Source: Aquabacterium sp. OR-4
GTDB lineage: Bacteria > Pseudomonadota > Gammaproteobacteria > Burkholderiales > Burkholderiaceae_C
NCBI RefSeq assembly: GCF_025290835.2
Contig: NZ_JAOCQD020000002.1
Coordinates: 1,240,001 to 1,304,000 of the forward strand
Length of the DNA stretch: 64,000 nucleotides
Reading direction: 5' to 3'
The stretch's first letter is position 1, and each line of letters starts with the position of its first letter. The notes under the pieces were generated by a model. That model had not been told where the DNA came from and did not search any database. It saw only the letters and a program-made list of their open reading frames with translations. Positions 41,787 through 50,393 of the stretch are shown piece by piece. A program made the translations under genes and the position numbers.

Positions 41787-44111
41787 ATGCCCCCCTCCTG
41801 CACTGCCCACCCCGGCCGGCCGCCGCTGCACCTCATCGCCCTGGCCTGCCTGGCCGCCGCCACCGGCAGCAGCCACGCCCAGGGCGTGGCCACCGACGCC
41901 CAGGTACAGCCCTTGGTCATCACCGGCACGCGCGCCGCGCTCGACCCCAACCTGCCCAGCAGCACGGCCAGCATCACCGCCGAAGACCTGCGCGAGCAAA
42001 ACCTCTTCAACCCCGAAGATGCCGCCCGCATGCTGCCCAGCACGGCCATCCGCAAGCGCTACCTGGGCGACCGCAATGCCAACGTCGGCGGCCGCAGCCA
42101 CGGCGTGCTGCAGCCCGGGCGCGCGCTGGTCTATGTGGACGGCTACCTGATCAGCAACTTCCTCGGGCGCTTCGACGCGCCGCGCTGGAACATGGTCAAC
42201 CTCGAGGCACTGGAGCGGGTGGATGCGCTGTACGGCCCGTTCTCGGCCATCTACCCGGGCAACAGCATCGGCACCACCCTGGTGATGACCGAGCGCAAGC
42301 CGCGCGGCTTCGAGGCTTCGGCATCGCTGCGCCTGTCGCAGCAGGATTTCCAGGAGTACGCCAGCGCCGAGACCTACCTCGCCGGCCAGGCCTCGGCGCG
42401 CCTGGCCATGCGCCATGACAACGGCCTGTTCTGGGTGCTGGGCCTGCAGCACCAGGACAGCCAGGGCCACCCGATGGGCTATGCCAATGCGGTGCGCGGC
42501 AGCACCAGCGGCGCCTTTGCCACGCCGGCGGCGCAAACCCGCGTCAGCGGCATCGTCTACGACACCGACCCCAACGGCCGCGAGCGCGCGCTGTTTGGCG
42601 CCACCGGCATCGACCACAGCGTGCAGGACACGCTCAACGCGCGCGGCGGCTGGGCGCTGTCGCCCACGCAGGAGGTCGAGGCCCGCGTGTCGCTGTGGCG
42701 CAGCCGCAGCGATCTGCGCTACGACACCTGGCTGCGCGACGAAGCCGGCAAGCCCGTGTGGCTGGGCAGCGTGCGCGACGACCGCTACGCCTTCAGCCTG
42801 CCGGCCAGCAGCTTCGCGCCGAGCACGCGGCTGGAGGCCCACCGCCAGCTCGGTGCCACCTGGAAGACCACTCACGCCACGGGCTGGAACGCCTCGGTGG
42901 TGGCCACGCAGTACCGCATCGTCGAGGACGCCAGCCGCCAGGCCAACCTGAGCCAGCCCGAGGCCGACCTGGGCGGCGCCGGCAGCGTGACCCGGCGCGA
43001 CGGCACCGGCTGGACCACGCTGGAACTGCAGGCCACCTACCGCCCGGTAGCAGGCGACTGGGGCCAGGGCCGCCATGCGCCCACCGTGGGCCTGCACCGC
43101 AACGAGTACACGCTGAAGAACATCGTCAACACCGCCAGCGACTGGCGCAGCACCGAGACCGCGCTGGATCAGAGCTACTTCGGCCGCACCCGCATCACCG
43201 CGCTGTATGCGCAAGATGCCTGGCGCCTGAACGACGACTGGCGCCTGACCGCCGGCCTGCGCCAGGAGCGTTTCGAGACCTGGGGCGGCGCGCAGTATTT
43301 CGCCGGCCCGCCGGTGGCCCAGAACACCTACGCCGCACGGCGCATCGATGCCAGCAGCCCCAAGCTGGCACTGGCCTGGGCCGCCAGCGACACGCTGCTG
43401 CTCAAGGCCAGTGCCGCCAAGGGCGTGCGCTTTCCGAACGTCGACGAGCTCTACAACGGCACCAAGACCGGCACCAGCATCACCACCAGCGACCCCGCGC
43501 TGCGGCCCGAGCGCGCGCGTGCGCTGGAGCTCAGCGCCGAGCTCGACCTGGGCCGCCAGAACCTGCGCGCCAGCCTGTTTCGCGACGACGTGCGCGACAC
43601 CATCGTGCGCCAGACCGACAGCACGGTGACGCCCAGCGTCACGCGGGTCAACAACATCGACCGCGTGCTCACCGAGGGCCTGGAGCTGGTGTGGGACGCG
43701 CGCGACCTGGGCCATCGCGGCCTCGATCTGGGCGCCAACGCCACCTGGGCACAGGCCCGCATCGAGGCCAACGCCGCCAACCCGGCCAGCGTGGGCAAGC
43801 GCTGGCTGCGCGTGCCGCCGCAGCGCTACACCGCGCAGCTGGCCTGGCGCGGCACGCCCGGCTGGCTGTTTGCCGCCGCCTGGCGCTGGAGCGGCCGGCA
43901 GTTCAACACCGACACCAACATCGACATCCACCCCGACACCTACGGCGGCACCTCGCGCGTGAACCAGCTCGACCTGAAGGCCAGCTGGCGCTTTGCGCCA
44001 CAGTGGGAGTGGAGCCTGGGCATCGACAATGCTGGCAACCACCACGCCTGGCAGGCCCACACCCTGCCGCAGCGCGTGCTGCACACCGCCCTGCGCTGGG
44101 AGATGCGATGA
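41787..44111 (+). CDS. TonB-dependent outer-membrane receptor, probable copper receptor
   Basis: A 774-residue receptor. The signal peptide ends near SSHAQ (about residue 31), the plug begins QPLVITGTRAALDPNLPSST, and the barrel ends in ALRWEMR rather than the common terminal Phe. Plug elements LVYVDGYLISNF, LERVDALYGPFSAIYPGNS and the beta-barrel sections KLALAWAASDTLLLKASAAKG are clear. Genes for DUF2946, thioredoxin-like and PCu(A)C proteins around it suggest copper (OprC-like role) as the ligand, but this is inferred from context. The stop overlaps the next start (ATGA). Confidence 0.88.
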   Translation: MPPSCTAHPGRPPLHLIALACLAAATGSSHAQGVATDAQVQPLVITGTRAALDPNLPSSTASITAEDLREQNLFNPEDAARMLPSTAIRKRYLGDRNANVGGRSHGVLQPGRALVYVDGYLISNFLGRFDAPRWNMVNLEALERVDALYGPFSAIYPGNSIGTTLVMTERKPRGFEASASLRLSQQDFQEYASAETYLAGQASARLAMRHDNGLFWVLGLQHQDSQGHPMGYANAVRGSTSGAFATPAAQTRVSGIVYDTDPNGRERALFGATGIDHSVQDTLNARGGWALSPTQEVEARVSLWRSRSDLRYDTWLRDEAGKPVWLGSVRDDRYAFSLPASSFAPSTRLEAHRQLGATWKTTHATGWNASVVATQYRIVEDASRQANLSQPEADLGGAGSVTRRDGTGWTTLELQATYRPVAGDWGQGRHAPTVGLHRNEYTLKNIVNTASDWRSTETALDQSYFGRTRITALYAQDAWRLNDDWRLTAGLRQERFETWGGAQYFAGPPVAQNTYAARRIDASSPKLALAWAASDTLLLKASAAKGVRFPNVDELYNGTKTGTSITTSDPALRPERARALELSAELDLGRQNLRASLFRDDVRDTIVRQTDSTVTPSVTRVNNIDRVLTEGLELVWDARDLGHRGLDLGANATWAQARIEANAANPASVGKRWLRVPPQRYTAQLAWRGTPGWLFAAAWRWSGRQFNTDTNIDIHPDTYGGTSRVNQLDLKASWRFAPQWEWSLGIDNAGNHHAWQAHTLPQRVLHTALRWEMR

Positions 44112-45364
44112 CCACGACCAACCGACGCCAATGCCTGGGCCTGGGGCTCCGGCTGGGCCTGGGCCTGGGCCTGCCCACCTGGGCCGGCAGCGCGGCCGCC
44201 CAGCACGGCCATGGTGATGCGGCCACGGCGGCCACCGCTACCGCCCCCGGCGGCGCAGCGCCCAAGGCCCGCCGGCCGCGGCCCGCGCTGGGCCTGGGCG
44301 CCGCGCTGGCGCCCGACGGCGCGCTGTGGGTGCTGCGCCTGGACGGCACGCGCCTGCAGCTGCAGCGCAGCACCGACGCCGGGGCCAGCTGGTCGCCCGC
44401 GCAAAGCCTGGACACCGGCCGCGACGGCATTGCCGCCGATGGCGAAAGCTGGCCCAAGCTGGCCTTCGGGCCGCAGGGCCAGGCGGTGATCACCTACACC
44501 ATGCCGCTGAGCAAGCCGTTCACCGGCGCCATCCGCCTGCTGCGCTCGGCCGATGGCGGCGCCAGCTTTGCGCCACCGGTCACGGTGCACCACGACCGGC
44601 AGGAGATCACCCACCGCTTCGACGCGGTGGGCTTCGACGCCCGCGGCCGCCTGCATGTGGTGTGGATCGACAAGCGCGATCTCGAACTGGCCAAGGCCGC
44701 CGGCCGCCGCTACGAGGGCGCGGCCATCTACCGCGTCGAGAGCCGCGACGGCGGCGCCAGCTTCGGCCCCGACCTGAAGGTGGCCGATGGCAGCTGCGAA
44801 TGCTGCCGCATTGCGCTGGCGCCCACGCCCGAGGGCGGCCTGGCCGCGCTGTGGCGCCATGTCTTCCCCACCAACGTGCGCGACCACGCCTGGGCCCGCC
44901 TGGCCGACGATGCGCCGGCACCGGTGCGCGCCACGCTGGACGGCTGGGTGGTGGCCGGCTGCCCGCACCACGGCCCGGGCCTGGCCCCGGCCGCGGCGGG
45001 CGGCTGGCATGCGGTGTGGTTCGGCCAGCGCGCCGGCGTGGCCGCGGTGCGCTATGGCCGGCTGGATGCCCAGGGCCGGCCGCAGGGCGAGGCCCGCCCG
45101 CTGCCCGATGCCGCGGCCGAGCATGCCGCCGTGGCCGCGCTGGGCGAGCGCGTGGCCATCGTCTGGCGCGCCTTTGATGGCCAGGCCATGCAGTGGCGCG
45201 CCTGGCTGTCGGCCGACGGCGGCCGCACGTTCACGCTGCGCACGCTGGGCAGCAGCCGCGGCGAGACCGACCATCCCCGCCTGGCCCAGGACGCCGGCCG
45301 CGTGCTGGCCCTGTGGCATACCGAAGACCAGGGAGTGCGCGTTGTCACACTGCTGCCCGCCTGA
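44108..45364 (+). CDS. Exported Asp-box (sialidase-fold) protein with CxCC motif
   Basis: A 418-residue protein with an RR-containing signal (NRRQCLGLGLRLGLGLGL) and a His-rich stretch (AQHGHGD) after it. At least four Asp-box repeats of the SxDxGxxW type are seen (STDAGASWSP, SADGGASFAP, SRDGGASFGP, SADGGRTFTL), which mark a six-bladed sialidase-like propeller. Catalytic Arg residues of true sialidases are not recognised. GSCECCRIAL and GCPHHGPG could bind a metal. Its place in a copper-type operon suggests a periplasmic metal-handling or sensing role. Sialidase activity is not claimed. Confidence 0.75.
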   Translation: MTTTNRRQCLGLGLRLGLGLGLPTWAGSAAAQHGHGDAATAATATAPGGAAPKARRPRPALGLGAALAPDGALWVLRLDGTRLQLQRSTDAGASWSPAQSLDTGRDGIAADGESWPKLAFGPQGQAVITYTMPLSKPFTGAIRLLRSADGGASFAPPVTVHHDRQEITHRFDAVGFDARGRLHVVWIDKRDLELAKAAGRRYEGAAIYRVESRDGGASFGPDLKVADGSCECCRIALAPTPEGGLAALWRHVFPTNVRDHAWARLADDAPAPVRATLDGWVVAGCPHHGPGLAPAAAGGWHAVWFGQRAGVAAVRYGRLDAQGRPQGEARPLPDAAAEHAAVAALGERVAIVWRAFDGQAMQWRAWLSADGGRTFTLRTLGSSRGETDHPRLAQDAGRVLALWHTEDQGVRVVTLLPA

Positions 45365-45941
45365 AACCCGCCGCCGGCAATGGCTGGCCCACGGCCTGAT
45401 GTGGCTGCTGGGCGCCGGCATCGGCACCCGCGCCAGCGCCAGCCCGTCCGCCAGCCCGTCCGCCAACGCCAAGGCCAAGGCCCCCACCGACGCCAAGGCC
45501 CAGCCCGGCCGCCCGGCCGCGCCGCGCGCGGTGGAGTCTTTTGACGCCAGCGCCTGGCAGGCCCTGCAGCGCGAGGCCGAGCGCCGCCGCCAGCCCATGC
45601 TGGTGGTGTTTTCGGCCACCTGGTGTGGCGTCTGCCCCGAGGCCATCGTGCGTCTGGCCGACGATCGGCGGCGCCAGCGCGCGCAGGCCGACCTGGTGGT
45701 GGTGGTGACCGACCTGGCCCCCGGCGACGACGACGCCAGGCTGCTGGCCGCCCCGCACTACGCCCGCGCCCAGCGCCTGCTGGCCTTTGACGGCAGCGCG
45801 GCCGCGCTGCGCCATGCGGTGCAGCCGGGCTGGAGCGGCACCTCGCCTTCAGTGGCCTGGCTGGCGCCCGGCCGCGCGCCACAATTCATGCAGGGCGCAC
45901 CGGATGAGCGCGACCTGCAGCGCTGGTTCGCCCGCCGTTGA
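45342..45941 (+). CDS. Exported thioredoxin-like protein
   Basis: A 199-residue protein if the TTG at 45342 is the start. The N-terminus then reads ETRRRQWLAHGLMWLLGAG, a twin-Arg-like export signal ending at TRASA; the first in-frame ATG (45399) would remove the Arg part. After an Ala/Pro/Lys linker it has a thioredoxin fold with the CxxC motif (FSATWCGVCPEAIVRL) and a cis-Pro region (GTSPSVAWLAPG). It overlaps the end of the Asp-box gene by 23 bases. It may reduce or transfer copper among Cys-containing proteins of the operon. Confidence 0.7.
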   Translation: MSHCCPPETRRRQWLAHGLMWLLGAGIGTRASASPSASPSANAKAKAPTDAKAQPGRPAAPRAVESFDASAWQALQREAERRRQPMLVVFSATWCGVCPEAIVRLADDRRRQRAQADLVVVVTDLAPGDDDARLLAAPHYARAQRLLAFDGSAAALRHAVQPGWSGTSPSVAWLAPGRAPQFMQGAPDERDLQRWFARR

Positions 45942-46015
45942 ACCCCGCGCCACCGCGACGATCCAAGCCCACCCACCGGCCAATCCAGGCCCCTTCCGAC
46001 CCGAGCACCCAAGCC

Positions 46016-46468
46016 ATGCGCAAGACACCGCTTCTCACCGCCGCCCTGCTGGCCTTCAGCAGCCTGGCCGCCCAGGCCCAGACCACCGTCAGCGAGCCCT
46101 GGGTGCGCGGCACCGTGGCCCAGCAAAAGGCCACCGGCGCCTTCATGAAGATCACCTCCAAGGCCGGCGGCAAGCTGGTCTCGGTCAGCTCGCCGGCGGC
46201 CGGCGTGGTCGAGATCCACGAGATGGCCATGGAAGGCAGCACGATGAAGATGCGCGCCCTGCCCGGCGGCCTGGCGCTGCCGGCCGGCAAGGCGGTGGAG
46301 CTCAAGCCCGGCGGCTACCACGTGATGCTGATGGACCTGAAGGCACCGCTGAAGGACGGCGACAGCATCGACCTGACCCTGGTGGTCGAAGGCACCGACG
46401 GCAAGAAGGAGACACTGCAGCTGAAGGCCCCGGTCAAGCCGCTGTCGGGCGGCGCTCACCGGCACTGA
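46016..46468 (+). CDS. Periplasmic copper chaperone PCu(A)C
   Basis: A 150-residue protein with a signal peptide (cleavage after AAQA, residue 22) and a cupredoxin-like PCu(A)C domain. The copper-binding set is H68 (EIHEMAMEG), Met residues at 77/79 (TMKMR) and H102/M104 (GGYHVMLM), close to the family pattern HX10MX21HXM. It binds Cu(I) in the periplasm and passes it to cytochrome oxidase assembly. It is the last gene of the TonB receptor operon and the best evidence that the operon handles copper. Confidence 0.9.
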   Translation: MRKTPLLTAALLAFSSLAAQAQTTVSEPWVRGTVAQQKATGAFMKITSKAGGKLVSVSSPAAGVVEIHEMAMEGSTMKMRALPGGLALPAGKAVELKPGGYHVMLMDLKAPLKDGDSIDLTLVVEGTDGKKETLQLKAPVKPLSGGAHRH

Positions 46469-46540
46469 GTGACGGAGGCAGCGCGTTCGTCCTGTCCGCC
46501 GGTTCAGGCGATGGGCTCGCAATGCCCTGACGCCCCCACA

Positions 46541-46690
46541 ATGAGCCTGCGCATCGTTCAGAGCGAGCCGTCCATCGGCAACAACCACTGGCGCTGAAGC
46601 GCCTGGCTCGAAGGCCCCAAGGCCGAATTGAAGGCCGTGCGCGTGATCGACGGGCGGCTGCACCCCGGCGTCGACCCGGCGGCGCCGCGC
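46541..46690 (+). pseudogene. Short pYEATS-like remnant with in-frame stop
   Basis: From the ATG at 46541 the frame gives MSLRIVQSEPSIGNNHWR, then TGA, and continues SAWLEGPKAELKAVRVIDGR and LHPGVDP. The pattern WxWSxWLEGPxxxLxxVxxVxYxLHP is that of bacterial pYEATS domains. A TGG to TGA change would explain the stop. Nothing more of the domain is left before the convergent Crp/Fnr gene begins. The identity is tentative because only about 45 residues remain. Confidence 0.45.
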
Positions 46691-46693
46691 CGC

Positions 46694-47488
46694 TCAGGCC
46701 TGGGCCAGGCGCTCCAGCGCCACGGTGTCGAGCACCCGCACCAGGTAGCCCGAAACCTCGATCACGCCCTGGCGGGTGAAGCTGCGCATCAGCCGCGACA
46801 GGGTCTCGGGCGTGATCGCCAGCTGCGAGGCCACGTCGCGCTTGCGCTCGTGCAGGCGCACCACGGCCTGGTTGCCGGTGTCGTCGACCGGCTCGCAGCG
46901 CTGGTGCAGCCATTGCGCCAGGCGGGCCGGCGCGTCCTTGTGCATCAGCTCGTGGGTGTTGACGGCCAGGGCCTGCACCTCGCGCGCCAGGCCTTCGATG
47001 ACCCGCTGGGCCAGGCCCGGGTGCACCGCCAGCCGCGCGGCCAGGGCCGCACGCGGCAGCTCGACCACCTGGGCCGGGCCCAGGGCCTGGGCGTCCATCA
47101 CATGGGTGTCGCCGGTCCAGGCCGAGCTGAGATCCAGCCAGGCCGGGCCGCGCACGATGCGCTCGGTGCGAAAGGTGCCGTCGGCGGTGCGAAAGCCCAG
47201 CGCCACCTCGCCGCTGCGCAGGGCCACCAGGGTGTCGGCGGCAGCGCTGCGGCTGAGCACGCCCTGCCCGGTGGGCACGGTGTGGGTCCGGGCCAGCGCT
47301 TCGAGCGCGCCGGCCTCGGCGTCGGACAGCGGGGCGCCGCCCAGCAGCGCGCGCCACAGCTCGGCGTCGCTGGCCATGGCCTTGGCCTGGGTGGCCCGCA
47401 GCGCGGCGCCGGCCTCGCCAGCCAGCCGGATGCCGGCGGCCTCGCGCAGCACCGGCGTGCCGAGGGGAGCAGCGTATCGGGGTTCCAT
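46694..47488 (-). CDS. Crp/Fnr-family transcriptional regulator
   Basis: About 264 residues from the ATG at 47488 (an ATG at 47542 would add 18). The cyclic-nucleotide-binding fold is followed by a C-terminal winged helix (RKRDVASQLAITPETLSRLM; SFTRQGVIEVSG). The ETLSR recognition helix is typical of FNR/DNR-type proteins that bind TTGAT-N4-ATCAA. No N-terminal Cys cluster for 4Fe-4S is present, so it is more like DNR (nitric-oxide-responsive) than FNR. It diverges from a hemerythrin gene with an FNR-like box between. Confidence 0.82.
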   Translation of the reverse strand: MEPRYAAPLGTPVLREAAGIRLAGEAGAALRATQAKAMASDAELWRALLGGAPLSDAEAGALEALARTHTVPTGQGVLSRSAAADTLVALRSGEVALGFRTADGTFRTERIVRGPAWLDLSSAWTGDTHVMDAQALGPAQVVELPRAALAARLAVHPGLAQRVIEGLAREVQALAVNTHELMHKDAPARLAQWLHQRCEPVDDTGNQAVVRLHERKRDVASQLAITPETLSRLMRSFTRQGVIEVSGYLVRVLDTVALERLAQA

Positions 47489-47601
47489 GCGTCGGTCGGG
47501 TTCGGTGTCGATGCGGCGGACGGTGGCCGGGCACCCGTTCACAGCAGATGGCGGCCGACGTCCTGTTGGGCCAACTGTCGGCGAGCACCCCGGGGCCCGG
47601 G

Positions 47602-47615
47602 TTGCGTTGGATCAA
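47602..47615. promoter_or_regulatory. FNR/DNR-type box between the Crp/Fnr and hemerythrin genes
   Basis: TTGCGTTGGATCAA fits TTGAT-N4-ATCAA with a perfect right half and 3 of 5 in the left half. It lies in the 265-bp divergent spacer (47489-47753), which otherwise holds only G/C-rich sequence. It may be the site of the adjacent Crp/Fnr protein. Confidence 0.55.
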
Positions 47616-47753
47616 GCGCGGGCGCAGGGGCAGCACGCGCTGGCGCAAACCAGCCACCCGGCGGCCTCCCGCCGCCGCTTGAAACCGCAAAAAAGTGCAC
47701 GGTGCAGCGGCGCGGCGGCGCGGCGGCCGGCACTGCGCCGACAATCCGGCCGC

Positions 47754-48296
47754 ATGAGCCGCCTGCACACCATTTCAGCCCCTGGCCAGGCCGCGCCCGG
47801 GGTGGGTTTTGAGCAGCCTTTCGAGATGCTGGCCGCCTGCCACGAGCGGGTGCGGCGCTCGCTGGCCCTGCTGCAGCGCCTGCTGGCGCACTGGCAGGCG
47901 CAGGGCGCCGATGCCGCGGCACGCAGTGCGGCCGCCGATGTGTGGCGTTATTTCGAGATCGCCGCGCCGCAGCACCATCTGGACGAAGAACGCCATGTGC
48001 TGCCGCGCCTGGCCGCGGCCGCCGAGCCCGCGCAGCGCGAGGCCGCCGCCCGCCTGCTGGCCGACCACGCCGCCTTTGCCGCACTGTGGGCCACGCTGGG
48101 GCCGGCGCTGGCCGCGCTGCGGGATGGTGCGGTGCCGGCCGCCGGCTGGCAGCAGGCGGCCGAGGCCTTCATTGCGCGCCATGCCGGGCATCTGGCGCTG
48201 GAAGACGAGCTGGTGTTCCCGGCCGCCCGCGCCGCCACGCCGGCGGCCGAGTGGCCGGCCATGGGCGCCGAGATGGCGGCGCGGCGCCGGCCCTGA
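47754..48296 (+). CDS. Hemerythrin HHE-domain protein
   Basis: A 180-residue helical protein with the spaced His/Glu set of HHE hemerythrins: CHERVRRSLALL, HHLDEERHVLPRL, LLADHAAFAALW and FIARHAGHLALEDELVFP. The domain binds a diiron centre and, in related proteins, oxygen or nitric oxide. The C-terminus AAEWPAMGAEMAARR is usual for these cytoplasmic proteins. Its divergence from a DNR-like regulator suggests a role in nitrosative or low-oxygen response. Confidence 0.88.
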   Translation: MSRLHTISAPGQAAPGVGFEQPFEMLAACHERVRRSLALLQRLLAHWQAQGADAAARSAAADVWRYFEIAAPQHHLDEERHVLPRLAAAAEPAQREAAARLLADHAAFAALWATLGPALAALRDGAVPAAGWQQAAEAFIARHAGHLALEDELVFPAARAATPAAEWPAMGAEMAARRRP

Positions 48297-48314
48297 GCGC
48301 GCCCGGCCGGCGGC

Positions 48315-49262
48315 TTACGCAGCCGAAACGAGTTGCCCGCGCTCGAAAAAAGCGGCCAGGTTCTCGGCCACGCGGTCGGCCATGGCCTGGCGCGTCTCGC
48401 GCGTGGCGCTGGCGATGTGCGGTGCCAGCACCACGTTGTCGAGCGCAAAGAAGGCCTCGGGCACGCGCGGCTCGTCGTCATATACATCCAGCCCGGCGCC
48501 GGCAATGCGGCGCTGCTGCAGGGCGGCCAGCAAGGCGGCCTCGTCGACCACGCTGCCGCGCGCCACGTTGACCAGAAAGCCGTCGGGGCCCAGCGCGTCC
48601 AGCACGCCGGCATTCACCAGGTGCCGGGTCTCGGGACCACCGGCGGTGATCACCACCAGGTAGTCGGCCCAGCGCGCCAGCTCGGTGAGCACGGGTTCGT
48701 GCCGCCAGGCCACATCGGCCACGGCGCGCCGGCTGTGGTAGCGGATGTCCATGCGAAAGCCCGTGGCCCGCTCGGCAATGCTGCGGCCGATGCGGCCCAG
48801 GCCGACCAGGCCCAGGCGCGCGCCGCTCACCTTGCGGGTCAGGCCGAAGGCGCCGCGGGTCCAGTCGCCGCGGCGCACAAAGCGGTCGGCCGCGCTCAAC
48901 GAGCGCGCCACGTCGAGCAGCAGCGCAAAGCCCAGGTCGGCCACGCAGTCGTTGAGCACATCGGGCGTGTAGCCCACCGCGATGCCGCGTGCCCGGGCGG
49001 CGGCCACCGGCAGCTTGTCCAGGCCCACGCCAAAGGACGAGATCACGCGCAGCGCCGGCAGAGCGGCCAGGGTGGCCTCGTCCAGCCCGGTGGAGGCCGA
49101 GGTGACCACCGCCTGCACCTGCGCGCCGTGCCGGGCCAGCCAGGCGCTGCGCGCGGCGGCATCGGGCAGCGTGGCCAGGTCGTGCAGCGTGTAGCGCGCG
49201 GCCAGCAGTTGCAGCAGATCGGCCGGCAGGCGGCCGGTGTTCAGTACGACGGGCGGGGTCAT
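48315..49262 (-). CDS. D-2-hydroxyacid dehydrogenase (glyoxylate/hydroxypyruvate reductase-like)
   Basis: A 315-residue NAD(P)H-dependent oxidoreductase. The Rossmann motif is LGLVGLGRIGRSIAERA. Active-site residues appear in NVARGSVVDEAALLAAL (Arg), DVYDDEPRVPEAF (Glu) and APHIASATRETR (His). The SFGVGLDKLPV and GYTPDVLNDCVADLG stretches fit hydroxypyruvate/glyoxylate reductases. It is the last gene of the glucarate operon, and its ATG overlaps the end of the Bug-protein frame. The substrate is not certain. Confidence 0.87.
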   Translation of the reverse strand: MTPPVVLNTGRLPADLLQLLAARYTLHDLATLPDAAARSAWLARHGAQVQAVVTSASTGLDEATLAALPALRVISSFGVGLDKLPVAAARARGIAVGYTPDVLNDCVADLGFALLLDVARSLSAADRFVRRGDWTRGAFGLTRKVSGARLGLVGLGRIGRSIAERATGFRMDIRYHSRRAVADVAWRHEPVLTELARWADYLVVITAGGPETRHLVNAGVLDALGPDGFLVNVARGSVVDEAALLAALQQRRIAGAGLDVYDDEPRVPEAFFALDNVVLAPHIASATRETRQAMADRVAENLAAFFERGQLVSAA

Positions 49263-50256
49263 CGGGGCCCGGGCCTGAGCTTGGCGCCTTGATGCCGGCG
49301 GCCTGCGCCACGGCGGCCCACTTCTTGCGCTCCTTCTCGAAGAAGCTGCTGAAGTCGCTCGGGCTCATGGTGTTGACCTCGGCCCCCTGGTTGACCAGGC
49401 GCTCGCGCACCGCCGGCGAGCGGATGATGCGGATCAGCTCGGCGTTGAGCCTGGCCACCTGGGCCGCGGGCATGCCGGCCGGCACCATCAGGCCCTGCCA
49501 GGTGCCCGACTCGAAGCCCTTGACGCCCTGCTCGGCCAGCGTGGGCACCTGGCCGACCAGCGGCATGCGGGTGGCCTTGCTCACGCCCAGCAGCTTGAGC
49601 TTGCCGTTGGTCACCATCGGCAGCGTGGCCAGCATGCCGTTCATCAGCACCTGGGTCTGGCCGGCCACGGTGTCGCCGATGGCCTGGGCGCCACCCTTGT
49701 AGGGCACGTATTCCCAGCGCGCGCCGCTGGCCTGGGCCACGGCCACCGCCGCCACATGCGCCGCGCTGCCGATGGCCGGGATGGCCATGTTCAGCGGCTC
49801 TTTCTTCGACAGCGCCACCAGCTCGGCAAAGCTGTTGGCCTTGACCGACGGGTGCACCACCAGCAAGTGCGGCGAGTAGGCCAGCATGGTGACGCCCTTC
49901 AGGTCCTTGCTGGGATCGAAGGGCAGCTTGCTGTAGACCGCCGGCGAGATGGCCAGCGCGCCCACATCGCACAGCAGCACGGTGTGACCGTCATTGGCCT
50001 TGGCCACCGCATCGGCGCCGGTATTGCCGTTGGCCCCGGGTTTGTTCTCCACCACCACGGTCTGGCCCAGGGCCTCGGACAGCGGCTGGCTGATGGTGCG
50101 CGCGATGATGTCCGACGAGCCGCCCGGCGGGTAGGGCACCACGATGCGCAGCGGCTTGCTGGGCCACTTGTCCTGGGCCTGGGCGGTCAGCGGGGCGGCC
50201 AGGCTGGCCAGGGCGGCCAGCGCCAGCAGTGCGCGGCGGGGAGTCGAAGGGGTCAT
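49262..50256 (-). CDS. Bug/TctC-type periplasmic solute-binding protein, stop codon displaced
   Basis: The signal peptide (RALLALAALASLAAPLTAQAQ) is followed by a complete Bug domain: IVVPYPPGGSSDIIARTI, ENKPGANGNTGADAV, YSKLPFDPSKDLKGVT, YVPYKGGAQAIGD and GTWQGLMVPAGMP. The normal C-terminus, KWAAVAQAAGIKAP, is reached at residue 325, but no stop follows. The same frame stays open through the neighbouring dehydrogenase gene to 48478, giving 592 residues. A small change near the 3' end, real or a sequencing error, must have removed the stop. The ligand is probably a sugar acid, as judged from the operon. No TctA/TctB membrane genes are nearby. Confidence 0.8.
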
Positions 50257-50307
50257 GCGGGTCTCCTGGGGGTGGTGAGTGTTTTCGAACCGGTGCTGGC
50301 AACCCGG

Positions 50308-50390
50308 CAACCGCCGCGGAACCGGCTTTGCCGGGCCGCTGGCGGTGCCCCCTCGAGGGCGAGGCGGCGAAGCCGCTTCGGGGGTGGGCC
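50308..50390. repeat. Dispersed three-hairpin palindromic repeat, copy B
   Basis: The element contains CCGGCTTTGCCGG, CCCCCTCGAGGGCG and GCGGCGAAGCCGC, then TTCGGGGGTGGGCC. It matches copy C over most of its length and copy A in structure. It fills the space between the dioxovalerate dehydrogenase stop and the Bug gene start. Confidence 0.8.
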
Positions 50391-50393
50391 TGT

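Noticed and set aside
44108..45364. True sialidase
   Set aside because: Asp-boxes show only the propeller fold. The catalytic Arg triad and nucleophile region were not recognised, and the neighbours are copper genes.
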